Source of the DNA: Osmia lignaria lignaria
Lineage: Eukaryota; Arthropoda; Insecta; Hymenoptera; Megachilidae
Assembly (NCBI RefSeq): GCF_051020975.1
Contig: NW_027478162.1
Coordinates: forward strand, 16,306,001 to 16,370,000
DNA: 64,000 nt
Reading direction: 5' to 3'
Shown here: positions 35,699 to 49,222 of the stretch, one piece after another
How the letters are laid out: every line of letters begins with the position of its first letter
Position numbering within the stretch: the first letter of the stretch is position 1
Notes under the pieces: generated by a model
Seen by the model: only the letters and a program-made list of their open reading frames with translations
Databases searched by the model: none
What the model was told of the DNA's origin: nothing
Position numbers and translations under genes: made by a program

Positions 35699-38274
35699 TC
35701 AGATGCGTAGTTCTCGAGATATATCCAGATATTTAAAAGTTCCGAAGCGGCACCAACATAATAGAGATACAGAAACACCGTGGCCCCTTTCTTTGAGGTA
35801 ACTCTGCACTATTGCGAGCTGCAAATGCCACTTCCAGCTTAGCTGTGCAGAAGAAGAACAACAAGAAGAAGAAACATCTCGAAATATGTCCCTCAGGCCC
35901 CTTCCCTTGAGATAAATCTGCAAATATCTCGGAAACCAAGCGAGCTATGGCAAAATGTTAAGAGACCTTATTTGTAGAGAATTAAGTTTCCTACTTTTTA
36001 TGTTCTATGATATTTTTTGATCAGATGCGTAGTTCTCGAGATATATCAAGATATTTAAAAGCTCCGAAGCTGCACCAACATAATAGAGGTACAGAAACAC
36101 CGTGGCCCCTTTCTTTGAGATAACTCTGCGCTATTGCGAGCTGCAAATGCCACTTCCAGCTTAGCTGTGCAGAAGAAGAACAATAAGAATAAGAAATATT
36201 TCGAAATATGTCCGTCAGGCCCGTTCCCTTGAGATAAATCTGCAAATATCTCGGAAACGAAGCGAGCTACGGCAAAATGTTAAGAGACCTTTTTTGTAGA
36301 AAATTAGGTTTCCTACTTTTTATGTTCTATGATATTTTTTGATCAGATGCGTAGTTCTCGAGATATATCAAGATATTTAAAAGTTCCGAAGCCGCACCAA
36401 CATAATAGAGATACAGAAACACCGTGGCCCCTCTCTTTGAGATAACTCTGCACGATTGCGAGCTGGAAATGCCACTTCCAGTTTAGCTGTGCAGAAGAAG
36501 AACAACAAGAAGAAGAAATATCTCGAAATATGTCCGTCAGGACCCTTTCCTTGAGATAAATCTGCAAATATCTCGGAAACGAAGCGAGCTATGGCAAAAT
36601 GTTAAGAGACCTTTTTTGTAGAGAATTAAGTTTCCTACTTTTTATGTTCTATGATATTTTTTGATCAGATGCGCAGTTCTCGAGATATATCAAGATATTT
36701 AAAAGTTCCGAAGCCGCACCAACATAATAGAGATACAGAAACACCGTGGCCCCTTTCTTTGAGATAACTCTGCACTATTGCGAGCTGCAAATGCCACTTC
36801 CAGCTTAGCTGTGCAGAAGAAGAACAACAAGAAGAAGAAACATCTCGAAATATGTCCCTCAGGCCCCTTCCCTTGAGATAAATCTGCAAATATCTCGGAA
36901 ACCAAGCGAGCTATGGCAAAATGTTAAGAGACCTTATTTGTAGAGAATTAAGTTTCCTACTTTTTATGTTCTACGATATTTTTTGATCAGATGCGTAGTT
37001 CTCGAGATATATCAAGATATTTAAAAGTTCCGAAGCCGCACCAACATAATAGAGATACAGAAACACCGTGGCCCCTTTCTTTGAGATAACTCTGCACTAT
37101 TGCGAGCTGCAAATGCCACTTCCAGCTTAGCTGTGCAGAAGAAGAACAACAAGAAGAAGAAATATCTCGAAATATGTCCGTCAGGCCCCTTCCCTTGAGA
37201 TAAATCTGCAAATATCTCGGAAACGAAGCGAGCTATGGCAAAATGTTAAGAGACCTTTTTTGTAGAGAATTATGTTTCCTACAATTTACGTTCTCTGATA
37301 TTTTTTGATCAGAAGCGTAGTTTTCGAGATATATCAAGATATTTAAAAGTTCCGAAGCCGCACCAACATAATAGAGATACAGAAACACCGTGGCCCCTTT
37401 CTTTGAGATAACTCTGCACTATTGCGCGCTGCAAATGCCACTTCCAGCTTAGCTGTGCAGAAGAAGAACAACAAGAAGAAGGAATATCTCGAAATATGTC
37501 CGTCAGGCCCCTTCCCTTGAGATAAATCTGCAAATATCTCGGAAACGAAGCGAGCTATGGCAAAATGTTAAGAGACCTTTTTTGTAGAGAATTAAGTTTC
37601 CTACTTTTTATGTTCTATGATATTTTTCGATCAGAGGCGTAGTTCTCGAGATATATCAAGATATTTAAAAGTTCCGAAGCCGCACCAACATAATAGAGAT
37701 ACAGAAACACCGTGGCCCCTTTCTTTGAGATAACTCTGCACTAGTGCGAGCCGCAAATGCCACTTCCAGCTTAGCTGTGCAGAGGAAGAACAACAAGAAG
37801 AAGAAATATCTCGAAATATGTCCGTCAGGCCCCTTCCCTTGAGATAAATCTGCAAATATCTCGGAAACGAAGCGAGCTATGGCAAAATGTTAAGAGACCT
37901 TTTTTGTAGAGAATTAGGTTTCCTACTTTTTATGTTCTATGACATTTTTTGATCAGATGCGTAGTTCTCGAGATATATCAAGATATTTAAAAGTTCCGAA
38001 GCCGCACCAACATAATAGAGATACAGAAACACCGTGGCCCCTTCCTTTGAGCTAACTCTGCACTAGTGCGAGCCGCAAATGCCACTTCCAGCTTAGCTGT
38101 GCAGAAGAAGAACAACAAGAAGAAGAAATATCTCGAAATATGTCCGTCAGGCCCCTTCCCTTGAGATAAATCTGCAAATATCTCGGAAACGAAGCGAGCT
38201 ATGGCAAAATGTTAAGAGACCTTTTTTGTAGAGAATTAGGTTTCCTACTTTTTATGTTCTATGATATTTTTTGA
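35699..38274 (+). repeat. Monomers U111-U118
   Basis: U112-U113 (36021-36664: GCTCCGAAGCTGC with AATAAGAAATATTTCG, then CACGATTGCGAGCTGG) recur as U143-U144 (46003-46646). U114 carries the AACATCTCG / TGTCCCTCAGG type. U117 has TTTTTCGATCAGAGGCG. U118 has CCTTCCTTTGAGCTAAC. The last two are components of the HOR that follows. Confidence 0.72.
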
Positions 38275-38918
38275 TCAGATGCGTAGTTCTCGAGATATAT
38301 CAAGATATTTAAAAGTTCCGAAGCCGCACCAACATAATAGAGATACAGAAACACCGTGGCCCCTTTCTTTGAGATAACTCTGCACTATTGCGAGCTGCAA
38401 ATGCCACTTCCAGCTTAGCTGTGCAGAAGAAGAACAACAAGAAGAAGAAACATCTCGAAATATGTCCCTCAGGCCCCTTCCCTTGAGATAAATCTGCAAA
38501 TATCTCGGAAACCAAGCGAGCTATGGCAAAATGTTAAGAGACCTTATTTGTAGAGAATTAAGTTTCCTACTTTTTATGTTCTACGATATTTTTTGATCAG
38601 ATGCGTAGTTCTCGAGATATATCAAGATATTTAAAAGTTCCGAAGCCGCACCAACATAATAGAGATACAGAAACACCGTGGCCCCTTTCTTTGAGATAAC
38701 TCTGCACTATTGCGAGCTGCAAATGCCACTTCCAGCTTAGCTGTGCAGAAGAAGAACAACAAGAAGAAGAAATATCTCGAAATATGTCCGTCAGGCCCCT
38801 TCCCTTGAGATAAATCTGCAAATATCTCGGAAACGAAGCGAGCTATGGCAAAATGTTAAGAGACCTTTTTTGTAGAGAATTAAGTTTCCTACTTTTTATG
38901 TTCTATGATATTTTTCGA
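38275..38918 (+). repeat. Monomers U119-U120, repeated seven units later
   Basis: U119 (AACATCTCG, TGTCCCTCAGG, AACCAAGCG, CCTTATTTG, TTCTACGATAT) and U120 (common type) recur as U126-U127 at 40529-41172, a spacing of 2,254 bp. The copies continue into U121-U122 / U128-U129, giving a four-monomer match of about 1.3 kb. Confidence 0.82.
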
Positions 38919-40528
38919 TCAGAGGCGTAATTCTCGAGATATATCAAGATATTTAAAAGTTCCGAAGCCGCACCAACATAATAGAGATACAGAAACACCG
39001 TGGCCCCTCTCTTTGAGATAACTCTGCACGATTGCGAGCTGGAAATGCCACTTCCAGTTTAGCTGTGCAGAAGAAGAACAACAAGAAGAAGAAATATCTC
39101 GAAATATGTCCGTCAGGACCCTTCCCTTGAGATAAATCTGCAAATATCTCGGAAACGAAGCGAGCTATGGCAAAATGTTAAGAGACCTTTTTTGTAGAGA
39201 ATTATGTTTCCTACAATTTAGGTTCTCTGATATTTTTTGATCAGAAGCGTAGTTTTCGAGATATATCGAGATATTTAAAAGTTCCGAAGCCGCACCAACA
39301 TAATAGAGATACAGAAACACCGTGGCCCCTTTCTTTGAGATAACTCTGCACTATTGCGACCTGCAAATGCCACTTCCAGCTTAGCTGTGCAGAAGAGGAA
39401 CAACAAGAAGAAGAAATATCTCGGAATATGTCCGTCAGGCCCCTTCCCTTGAGCTAAATCTGCATATATCTCGGAAACGAAGCGAGCTATGGCAAAATGT
39501 TAAGAGACCTTTTTTGTAGAGAATTAGGTTTCCTACTTTTTATGTTCTATGATATTTTTTGATCAGATGCGTAGTTCTCGAGATATATCAAGATATTTAA
39601 AAGTTCCGAAGCCGCACCAACATAGTAGAGATACAGAAACACCGTGGCCCCTTCCTTTGAGCTAACTCTGCACTAGTGCGAGCCGCAAATGCCACTTCCA
39701 GCTTAGCTGTGCAGAAGAAGAACAACAAGAAGAAGAAATATCTCGAAATATGTCCGTCAGGCCCCTTCCCTTGAGATAAATCTGCAAATATCTCGGAAAC
39801 GAAGCGAGCTATGGCAAAATGTTAAGAGACCTTTTTTGTAGAGAATTAAGTTTCCTACTTTTTATGTTCTATGATATTTTTTGATCAGATGCGCAGTTCT
39901 CGAGATATATCAAGATATTTAAAAGTTCCGAAGCCGCACCAACATAATAGAGATACAGAAACACCGTGGCCCCTTTCTTTGAGATAACTCTGCACTATTG
40001 CGAGCTGCAAATGCCACTTCCAGCTTAGCTGTGCAGAAGAAGAACAACAAGAAGAAGAAATATCTCGAAATATGTCCGTCAGGCCCTTTCCCTTGAGATA
40101 AATCTGGAAATATCTCGGAAACGAAGAGAGCTATGGCAAAATGTTAAGAGACCTTTTTTGTAGAGAATTAAGTTTCCTACTTTTTACGTTCTATGACATT
40201 TTTTGATCAGATGCGTAGTTCTCGAGATATATCAAGATATTTAAAAGTTCCGAAGCCGCACCAACATAATAGAGATACAGAAACACCGTGGTCCCTTTCT
40301 TTGAGATAACTCTGCACTATTGCGAGCTGTAAATGCTACTTCCAGCTTAGCTGTGCAGAAGAAGAACAACAAGAAGAAGAAATATCTCGAAATATGTCCG
40401 TCAGGCCCCTTCCCTTGAGATATATCTGCAAATATCTCGGAAACGAAGCGAGCTATGGCAAAATCTTAAGAGACCTTTTTTGTAGAGAATTAGGTTTCCT
40501 ACTTTTTATGTTCTATGATATTTTTTGA
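38919..40528 (+). repeat. HOR copy i, 5 monomers: U121-U125
   Basis: The order is U121 (GAGGCGTAATTC, CACGATTGCGAGCTGG, CAGGACCC), U122 (TTCGAG start, GCGACCTGC, CTGCATATATC), U123 (CCTTCCTTTGAGCTAAC), U124 (GATGCGCAGTTC, GGCCCTTTCCC, ATCTGGAAAT) and U125 (TATGACATTTT, CGTGGTCCC, CTGTAAATGCTAC). Compared with copies ii and iii it lacks the GAGGCG / CTAGTGCG monomer after the second unit. Confidence 0.82.
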
Positions 40529-41172
40529 TCAGATGCGTAGTTCTCGAGATATATCAAGATATTTAAAAGTTCCGAAGCCGCACCAACATAATAGAGATAC
40601 AGAAACACCGTGGCCCCTTTCTTTGAGATAACTCTGCACTATTGCGAGCTGCAAATGCCACTTCCAGCTTAGCTGTGCAGAAGAAGAACAACAAGAAGAA
40701 GAAACATCTCGAAATATGTCCCTCAGGCCCCTTCCCTTGAGATAAATCTGCAAATATCTCGGAAACCAAGCGAGCTATGGCAAAATGTTAAGAGACCTTA
40801 TTTGTAGAGAATTAAGTTTCCTACTTTTTATGTTCTACGATATTTTTTGATCAGATGCGTAGTTCTCGAGATATATCAAGATATTTAAAAGTTCCGAAGC
40901 CGCACCAACATAATAGAGATACAGAAACACCGTGGCCCCTTTCTTTGAGATAACTCTGCACTATTGCGAGCTGCAAATGCCACTTCCAGCTTAGCTGTGC
41001 AGAAGAAGAACAACAAGAAGAAGAAATATCTCGAAATATGTCCGTCAGGCCCCTTCCCTTGAGATAAATCTGCAAATATCTCGGAAACGAAGCGAGCTAT
41101 GGCAAAATGTTAAGAGACCTTTTTTGTAGAGAATAAAGTTTCCTACTTTTTATGTTCTATGATATTTTTCGA
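40529..41172 (+). repeat. Monomers U126-U127, copy of U119-U120
   Basis: These two units separate HOR copies i and ii and match 38275-38918, with all diagnostic bases shared. They indicate that the 7-monomer step (38275 to 40529) was itself a duplication that included U121-U122. Confidence 0.82.
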
Positions 41173-43426
41173 TCAGAGGCGTAATTCTCGAGATATATCA
41201 AGATATTTAAAAGTTCCGAAGCCGCACCAACATAATAGAGATACAGAAACACCGTGGCCCCTCTCTTTGAGATAACTCTGCACGATTGCGAGCTGGAAAT
41301 GCCACTTCCAGTTTAGCTGTGCAGAAGAAGAACAACAAGAAGAAGAAATATCTCGAAATATGTCCGTCAGGACCCTTCCCTTGAGATAAATCTGCAAATA
41401 TCTCGGAAACGAAGCGAGCTATGGCAAAATGTTAAGAGACCTTTTTTGTAGAGAATTATGTTTCCTACAATTTAGGTTCTCTGATATTTTTTGATCAGAA
41501 GCGTAGTTTTCGAGATATATCGAGATATTTAAAAGTTCCGAAGCCGCACCAACATAATAGAGATACAGAAACACCGTGGCCCCTTTCTTTGAGATAACTC
41601 TGCACTATTGCGACCTGCAAATGCCACTTCCAGCTTAGCTGTGCAGAAGAGGAACAACAAGAAGAAGAAATATCTCGGAATATGTCCGTCAGGCCCCTTC
41701 CCTTGAGCTAAATCTGCATATATCTCGGAAACGAAGCGAGCTACGGCAAAATATTAAGAGACCTTTTTTGTAGAAAATTAGGTTTCCTACTTTTTATGTT
41801 CTATGATATTTTTCGATCAGAGGCGTAGTTCTCGAGATATATCAAGATATTTAAAAGTTCCGAAGCCGCACCAACATAATAGAGATACAGAAACACCGTG
41901 GCCCCTTTCTTTGAGATAACTCTGCACTAGTGCGAGCCGCAAATGCCACTTCCAGCTTAGCTGTGCAGAGGAAGAACAACAAGAAGAAGAAATATCTCGA
42001 AATATGTCCGTCAGGCCCCTTCCCTTGAGATAAATCTGCAAATATCTCGGAAACGAAGCGAGCTATGGCAAAATGTTAAGAGACCTTTTTTGTAGAGAAT
42101 TAGGTTTCCTACTTTTTATGTTCTATGATATTTTTTGATCAGATGCGTAGTTCTCGAGATATATCAAGATATTTAAAAGTTCCGAAGCCGCACCAACATA
42201 ATAGAGATACAGAAACACCGTGGCCCCTTCCTTTGAGCTAACTCTGCACTAGTGCGAGCCGCAAATGCCACTTCCAGCTTAGCTGTGCAGAAGAAGAACA
42301 ACAAGAAGAAGAAATATCTCGAAATATGTCCGTCAGGCCCCTTCCCTTGAGATAAATCTGCAAATATCTCGGAAACGAAGCGAGCTATGGCAAAATGTTA
42401 AGAGACCTTTTTTGTAGAGAATTAGGTTTCCTACTTTTTATGTTCTATGATATTTTTTGATCAGATGCGTAGTTCTCGAGATATATCAAGATATTTAAAA
42501 GTTCCGAAGCCGCACCAACATAATAGAGATACAGAAACACCGTGGCCCCTTCCTTTGAGCTAACTCTGCACTAGTGCGAGCCGCAAATGCCACTTCCAGC
42601 TTAGCTGTGCAGAAGAAGAACAACAAGAAGAAGAAATATCTCGAAATATGTCCGTCAGGCCCCTTCCCTTGAGATAAATCTGCAAATATCTCGGAAACGA
42701 AGCGAGCTATGGCAAAATGTTAAGAGACCTTTTTTGTAGAGAATTAAGTTTCCTACTTTTTATGTTCTATGATATTTTTTGATCAGATGCGCAGTTCTCG
42801 AGATATATCAAGATATTTAAAAGTTCCGAAGCCGCACCAACATAATAGAGATACAGAAACACCGTGGCCCCTTTCTTTGAGATAACTCTGCACTATTGCG
42901 AGCTGCAAATGCCACTTCCAGCTTAGCTGTGCAGAAGAAGAACAACAAGAAGAAGAAATATCTCGAAATATGTCCGTCAGGCCCTTTCCCTTGAGATAAA
43001 TCTGGAAATATCTCGGAAACGAAGAGAGCTATGGCAAAATGTTAAGAGACCTTTTTTGTAGAGAATTAAGTTTCCTACTTTTTACGTTCTATGACATTTT
43101 TTGATCAGATGCGTAGTTCTCGAGATATATCAAGATATTTAAAAGTTCCGAAGCCGCACCAACATAATAGAGATACAGAAACACCGTGGTCCCTTTCTTT
43201 GAGATAACTCTGCACTATTGCGAGCTGTAAATGCCACTTCCAGCTTAGCTGTGCAGAAGAAGAACAACAAGAAGAAGAAATATCTCGAAATATGTCCGTC
43301 AGGCCCCTTCCCTTGAGATATATCTGCAAATATCTCGGAAACGAAGCGAGCTATGGCAAAATCTTAAGAGACCTTTTTTGTAGAGAATTATGTTTCCTAC
43401 AATTTAGGTTCTCTGATATTTTTTGA
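41173..43426 (+). repeat. HOR copy ii, 7 monomers: U128-U134
   Basis: The order is as in copy i, but with a GAGGCG / CTAGTGCGAGCCGC unit (U130) and with the CCTTCCTTTGAGCTAAC unit present twice (U131 and U132). U131 and U132 look identical until their tails (AATTAGG against AATTAAG), which is a one-monomer tandem duplication. U133 and U134 match U124 and U125. Confidence 0.84.
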
Positions 43427-45358
43427 TCAGAAGCGTAGTTTTCGAGATATATCGAGATATTTAAAAGTTCCGAAGCCGCACCAACATAATAGAGATACAG
43501 AAACACCGTGGCCCCTCTCTTTGAGATAACTCTGCACGATTGCGAGCTGGAAATGCCACTTCCAGTTTAGCTGTGCAGAAGAAGAACAACAAGAAGAAGA
43601 AATATCTCGAAATATGTCCGTCAGGACCCTTCCCTTGAGATAAATCTGCAAATATCTCGGAAACGAAGCGAGCTATGGCAAAATGTTAAGAGACCTTTTT
43701 TGTAGAGAATTATGTTTCCTACAATTTAGGTTCTCTGATATTTTTTGATCAGAAGCGTAGTTTTCGAGATATATCGAGATATTTAAAAGTTCCGAAGCCG
43801 CACCAACATAATAGAGATACAGAAACACCGTGGCCCCTTTCTTTGAGATAACTCTGCACTATTGCGACCTGCAAATGCCACTTCCAGCTTAGCTGTGCAG
43901 AAGAGGAACAACAAGAAGAAGAAATATCTCGGAATATGTCCGTCAGGCCCCTTCCCTTGAGCTAAATCTGCATATATCTCGGAAACGAAGCGAGCTACGG
44001 CAAAATGTTAAGAGACCTTTTTTGTAGAAAATTAGGTTTCCTACTTTTTATGTTCTATGATATTTTTCGATCAGAGGCGTAGTTCTCGAGATATATCAAG
44101 ATATTTAAAAGTTCCGAAGCCGCACCAACATAATAGAGATACAGAAACACCGTGGCCCCTTTCTTTGAGATAACTCTGCACTAGTGCGAGCCGCAAATGC
44201 TACTTCCAGCTTAGCTGTGCAGAGGAAGAACAACAAGAAGAAGAAATATCTCGAAATATGTCCGTCAGGCCCCTTCCCTTGAGATAAATCTGCAAATATC
44301 TCGGAAACGAAGCGAGCTATGGCAAAATGTTAAGAGACCTTTTTTGTAGAGAATTAGGTTTCCTACTTTTTATGTTCTATGATATTTTTTGATCAGATGC
44401 GTAGTTCTCGAGATATATCAAGATATTTAAAAGTTCCGAAGCCGCACCAACATAATAGAGATACAGAAACACCGTGGCCCCTTCCTTTGAGCTAACTCTG
44501 CACTAGTGCGAGCCGCAAATGCCACTTCCAGCTTAGCTGTGCAGAAGAAGAACAACAAGAAGAAGAAATATCTCGAAATATGTCCGTCAGGCCCCTTCCC
44601 TTGAGATAAATCTGCAAATATCTCGGAAACGAAGCGAGCTATGGCAAAATGTTAAGAGACCTTTTTTGTAGAGAATTAAGTTTCCTACTTTTTATGTTCT
44701 ATGATATTCTTTGATCAGATGCGCAGTTCTCGAGATATATCAAGATATTTAAAAGTTCCGAAGCCGCACCAACATAATAGAGATACAGAAACACCGTGGC
44801 CCCTTTCTTTGAGATAACTCTGCACTATTGCGAGCTGCAAATGCCACTTCCAGCTTAGCTGTGCAGAAGAAGAACAACAAGAAGAAGAAATATCTCGAAA
44901 TATGTCCGTCAGGCCCTTTCCCTTGAGATAAATCTGGAAATATCTCGGAAACGAAGAGAGCTATGGCAAAATGTTAAGAGACCTTTTTTGTAGAGAATTA
45001 AGTTTCCTACTTTTTACGTTCTATGACATTTTTTGATCAGATGCGTAGTTCTCGAGATATATCAAGATATTTAAAAGTTCCGAAGCCGCACCAACATAAT
45101 AGAGATACAGAAACACCGTGGTCCCTTTCTTTGAGATAACTCTGCACTATTGCGAGCTGTAAATGCCACTTCCAGCTTAGCTGTGCAGAAGAAGAACAAC
45201 AAGAAGAAGAAATATCTCGAAATATGTCCGTCAGGCCCCTTCCCTTGAGATATATCTGCAAATATCTCGGAAACGAAGCGAGCTATGGCAAAATCTTAAG
45301 AGACCTTTTTTGTAGAGAATTATGTTTCCTACAATTTAGGTTCTCTGATATTTTTTGA
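43427..45358 (+). repeat. HOR copy iii, 6 monomers: U135-U140
   Basis: U135-U140 repeat copy ii with a single CCTTCCTTTGAGCTAAC unit. U135 and U141 both have the TTCGAG start in place of the GAGGCG start of U128. U139-U140 match U133-U134 at a spacing of 1,932 bp (6 x 322). Confidence 0.84.
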
Positions 45359-48300
45359 TCAGAAGCGTAGTTTTCGAGATATATCGAGATATTTAAAAGT
45401 TCCGAAGCCGCACCAACATAATAGAGATACAGAAACACCGTGGCCCCTCTCTTTGAGATAACTCTGCACGATTGCGAGCTGGAAATGCCACTTCCAGTTT
45501 AGCTGTGCAGAAGAAGAACAACAAGAAGAAGAAATATCTCGAAATATGTCCGTCAGGACCCTTCCCTTGAGATAAATCTGCAAATATCTCGGAAACGAAG
45601 CGAGCTATGGCAAAATGTTAAGAGACCTTTTTTGTAGAGAATTAAGTTTCCTACTTTTTATGTACTATGATATTTTTTGATCAGATGCGTAGTTCTCGAG
45701 ATATATCAAGATATTTAAAAGTTCCGAAGCCGCACCAACATAATAGAGATACAGAAACACCGTGGCCCCTTCCTTTGAGCTAACTCTGCACTAGTGCGAG
45801 CCGCAAATGCCACTTCCAGCTTAGCTGTGCAGAAGAAGAACAACAAGAAGAAGAAATATCTCGAAATATGTCCGTCAGGCCCCTTCCCTTGAGATAAATC
45901 TGCAAATATCTCGGAAACGAAGCGAGCTATGGCAAAATGTTAAGAGACCTTTTTTGTAGAGAATTAAGTTTCCTACTTTTTATGTTCTATGATATTTTTT
46001 GATCAGATGCGTAGTTCTCGAGATATATCAAGATATTTAAAAGCTCCGAAGCTGCACCAACATAATAGAGGTACAGAAACACCGTGGCCCCTTTCTTTGA
46101 GATAACTCTGCACTATTGCGAGCTGCAAATGCCACTTCCAGCTTAGCTGTGCAGAAGAAGAACAACAAGAATAAGAAATATTTCGAAATATGTCCGTCAG
46201 GCCCGTTCCCTTGAGATAAATCTGCAAATATCTCGGAAACGAAGCGAGCTACGGCAAAATGTTAAGAGACCTTTTTTGTAGAAAATTAGGTTTCCTACTT
46301 TTTATGTTCTATGATATTTTTTGATCAGATGCGTAGTTCTCGAGATATATCAAGATATTTAAAAGTTCCGAAGCCGCACCAACATAATAGAGATACAGAA
46401 ACACCGTGGCCCCTCTCTTTGAGATAACTCTGCACGATTGCGAGCTGGAAATGCCACTTCCAGTTTAGCTGTGCAGAAGAAGAACAACAAGAAGAAGAAA
46501 TATCTCGAAATATGTCCGTCAGGACCCTTCCCTTGAGATAAATCTGCAAATATCTCGGAAACGAAGCGAGCTATGGCAAAATGTTAAGAGACCTTTTTTG
46601 TAGAGAATTATGTTTCCTACAATTTAGGTTCTCTGATATTTTTTGATCAGAAGCGTAGTTTTCGAGATATATCGAGATATTTAAAAGTTCCGAAGCCGCA
46701 CCAACATAATAGAGATACAGAAACACCGTGGCCCCTTTCTTTGAGATAACTCTGCACTATTGCGACCTGCAAATGCCACTTCCAGCTTAGCTGTGCAGAA
46801 GAAGAACAACAAGAATAAGAAATATTTCGAAATATGTCCGTCAGGCCCCTTCCCTTGAGATAAATCTGCAAATATCTCGGAAACGAAGCGAGCTACGGCA
46901 AAATGTTAAGCGACCTTTTTTGTAGAAAATGAGGTTTCCTACTTTTTATGTTCTATGATATTTTTTGATCAGATGCGTTGTTCTCGAGATATATCAAGAT
47001 ATTTAAAAGTTCCGAAGCCGCACCAACATAATAGAGATACAGAAACACCGTGGCCCCTTTCTTTGAGATAACTCTGCACTATTGCGAGCTGCAAATGCCA
47101 CTTCCAGCTTAGCTGTGCAGAAGAAGAACAACAAGAAGAAGAAACATCTCGAAATATGTCCCTCAGGCCCCTTCCCTTGAGATAAATCTGCAAATATCTC
47201 GGAAACCAAGCGAGCTATGGCAAAATGTTAAGAGACCTTATTTGTAGAGAATTAAGTTTCCTACTTTTTGTGTTCTACGATATTTTCTGATCAGATGCGT
47301 AGTTCTCGAGATATATCAAGATATTTAAAAGTTCCGAAGCCGCACCAACATAATAGAGATACAGAAACACCGTGGCCCCTTTCTTTGAGATAACTCTGCA
47401 CTACTGCGAGCTGCAAATGCCACTTCCAGCTTAGCTGTGCAGAAGAAGAACAACAAGAAGAAGAAATATCTCGAAATATGTCCGTCAGGCCCCTTCCCTT
47501 GAGATAAATCTGCAAATATCTCGGAAACGAAGCGAGCTATGGCAAAATGTTAAGAGACCTTTTTTGTAGAGAATTAAGTTTCCTACTTTTTATGTTCTAT
47601 GATATTTTTTGATCAGATGCGTAGTTCTCGAGATATATCCAGATATTTAAAAGTTCCGAAGCGGCACCAAGATAATAGAGATACAGAAACACCGTGGCCC
47701 CTTTCTTTGAGGTAACTCTGCACTATTGCGAGCTGCAAATGCCACTTCCAGCTTAGCTGTGCAGAAGAAGAACAACAAGAAGAAGAAACATCTCGAAATA
47801 TGTCCCTCAGGCCCCTTCCCTTGAGATAAATCTGCAAATATCTCGGAAACGAAGCGAGCTATGGCAAAATGTTAAGAGACCTTTTTTGTAGAGAATTATG
47901 TTTCCTACAATTTACGTTCTCTGATATTTTTTGATCAGAAGCGTAGTTTTCGAGATATATCAAGATATTTAAAAGTTCCGAAGCCGCACCAACATAATAG
48001 AGATACAGAAACACCGTGGCCCCTTTCTTTGAGATAACTCTGCACTATTGCGCGCTGCAAATGCCACTTCCATCTTAGCTGTGCAGAAGAAGAACAACAA
48101 GAAGAAGAAATATCTCGAAATATGTCCGTCAGGCCCCTTCCCTTGAGATAAATCTGCAAATATCTCGGAAACGAAGCGAGCTATGGCAAAATGTTAAGAG
48201 ACCTTTTTTGTAGAGAATTAAGTTTCCTACTTTTTATGTTCTATGATATTTTTTGATCAGATCCGTAGTTCTCGAGATATATCAAGATATTTAAAAGTTC

Positions 48301-49222
48301 CGAAGCCGCACCAACATAATAGAGATACAGAAACATCGTGGCCCCTTTCTTTGAGATAACTCTGCACTATTGCGCGCTGCAAATGCCACTTCCAGCTTAG
48401 CTGTGCAGAAGAAGAACAACAAGAAGAAGAAATATCTCGAAATATGTCCGTCAGGCCCCTTCCCTTGAGATAAATCTGCAAATATCTCGGAAACGAAGCG
48501 AGCTATGGCAAAATGTTAAGAGACCTTTTTTGTAGAGAATTAAGTTTCCTACTTTTTATGTTCTATGATATTTTTCGATCAGAGGCGTAGTTCTCGAGAT
48601 ATATCAAGATATTTAAAAGCTCCGAAGCCGCACCAACATAATAGAGATACAGAAACACCGTGGCCCCTCTCTTTGAGATAACTCTGCACGATTGCGAGCT
48701 GGAAATGCCACTTCCAGTTTAGCTGTGCAGAAGAAGAACAACAAGAAGAAGAAATATCTCGAAATATGTCCGTCAGGACCCTTCCCTTGAGATAAATCTG
48801 CAAATATCTCGGAAACGAAGCGAGCTATGGCAAAATGTTAAGAGACCTTTTTTGTAGAGAATTATGTTTCCTACAATTTAGGTTCTCTGATATTTTTTGA
48901 TCAGAAGCGTAGTTTTCGAGATATATCGAGATATTTAAAAGTTCCGAAGCCGCACCAACATAATAGAGATACAGAAACACCGTGGCCCCTTTCTTTGAGA
49001 TAACTCTGCACTATTGCGACCTGCAAATGCCACTTCTAGCTTAGCTGTGCAGAAGAGGAACAACAAGAAGAAGAAATATCTCGGAATATGTCCGTCAGGC
49101 CCCTTCCCTTGAGCTAAATCTGCATATATCTCGGAAACGAAGCGAGCTACGGCAAAATGTTAAGAGACCTTTTTTGTAGAAAATTAGGTTTCCTACTTTT
49201 TATGTTCTATGATATTTTTCGA
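45359..49222 (+). repeat. Monomers U141-U152
   Basis: U141-U142 begin another HOR round that breaks off. U143-U144 copy U112-U113. U146-U148 (46969-47934) copy U109-U111 at 37 monomers' distance, with GCGTTGTTCTCG, TTTTTGTGTTCTACG, CACTACTGCG and GCGGCACC with GAGGTAAC. U151-U152 restart the HOR order (CACGATTGCG unit, then CTGCATATATC unit), and U153 supplies the GAGGCG start. Confidence 0.78.
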
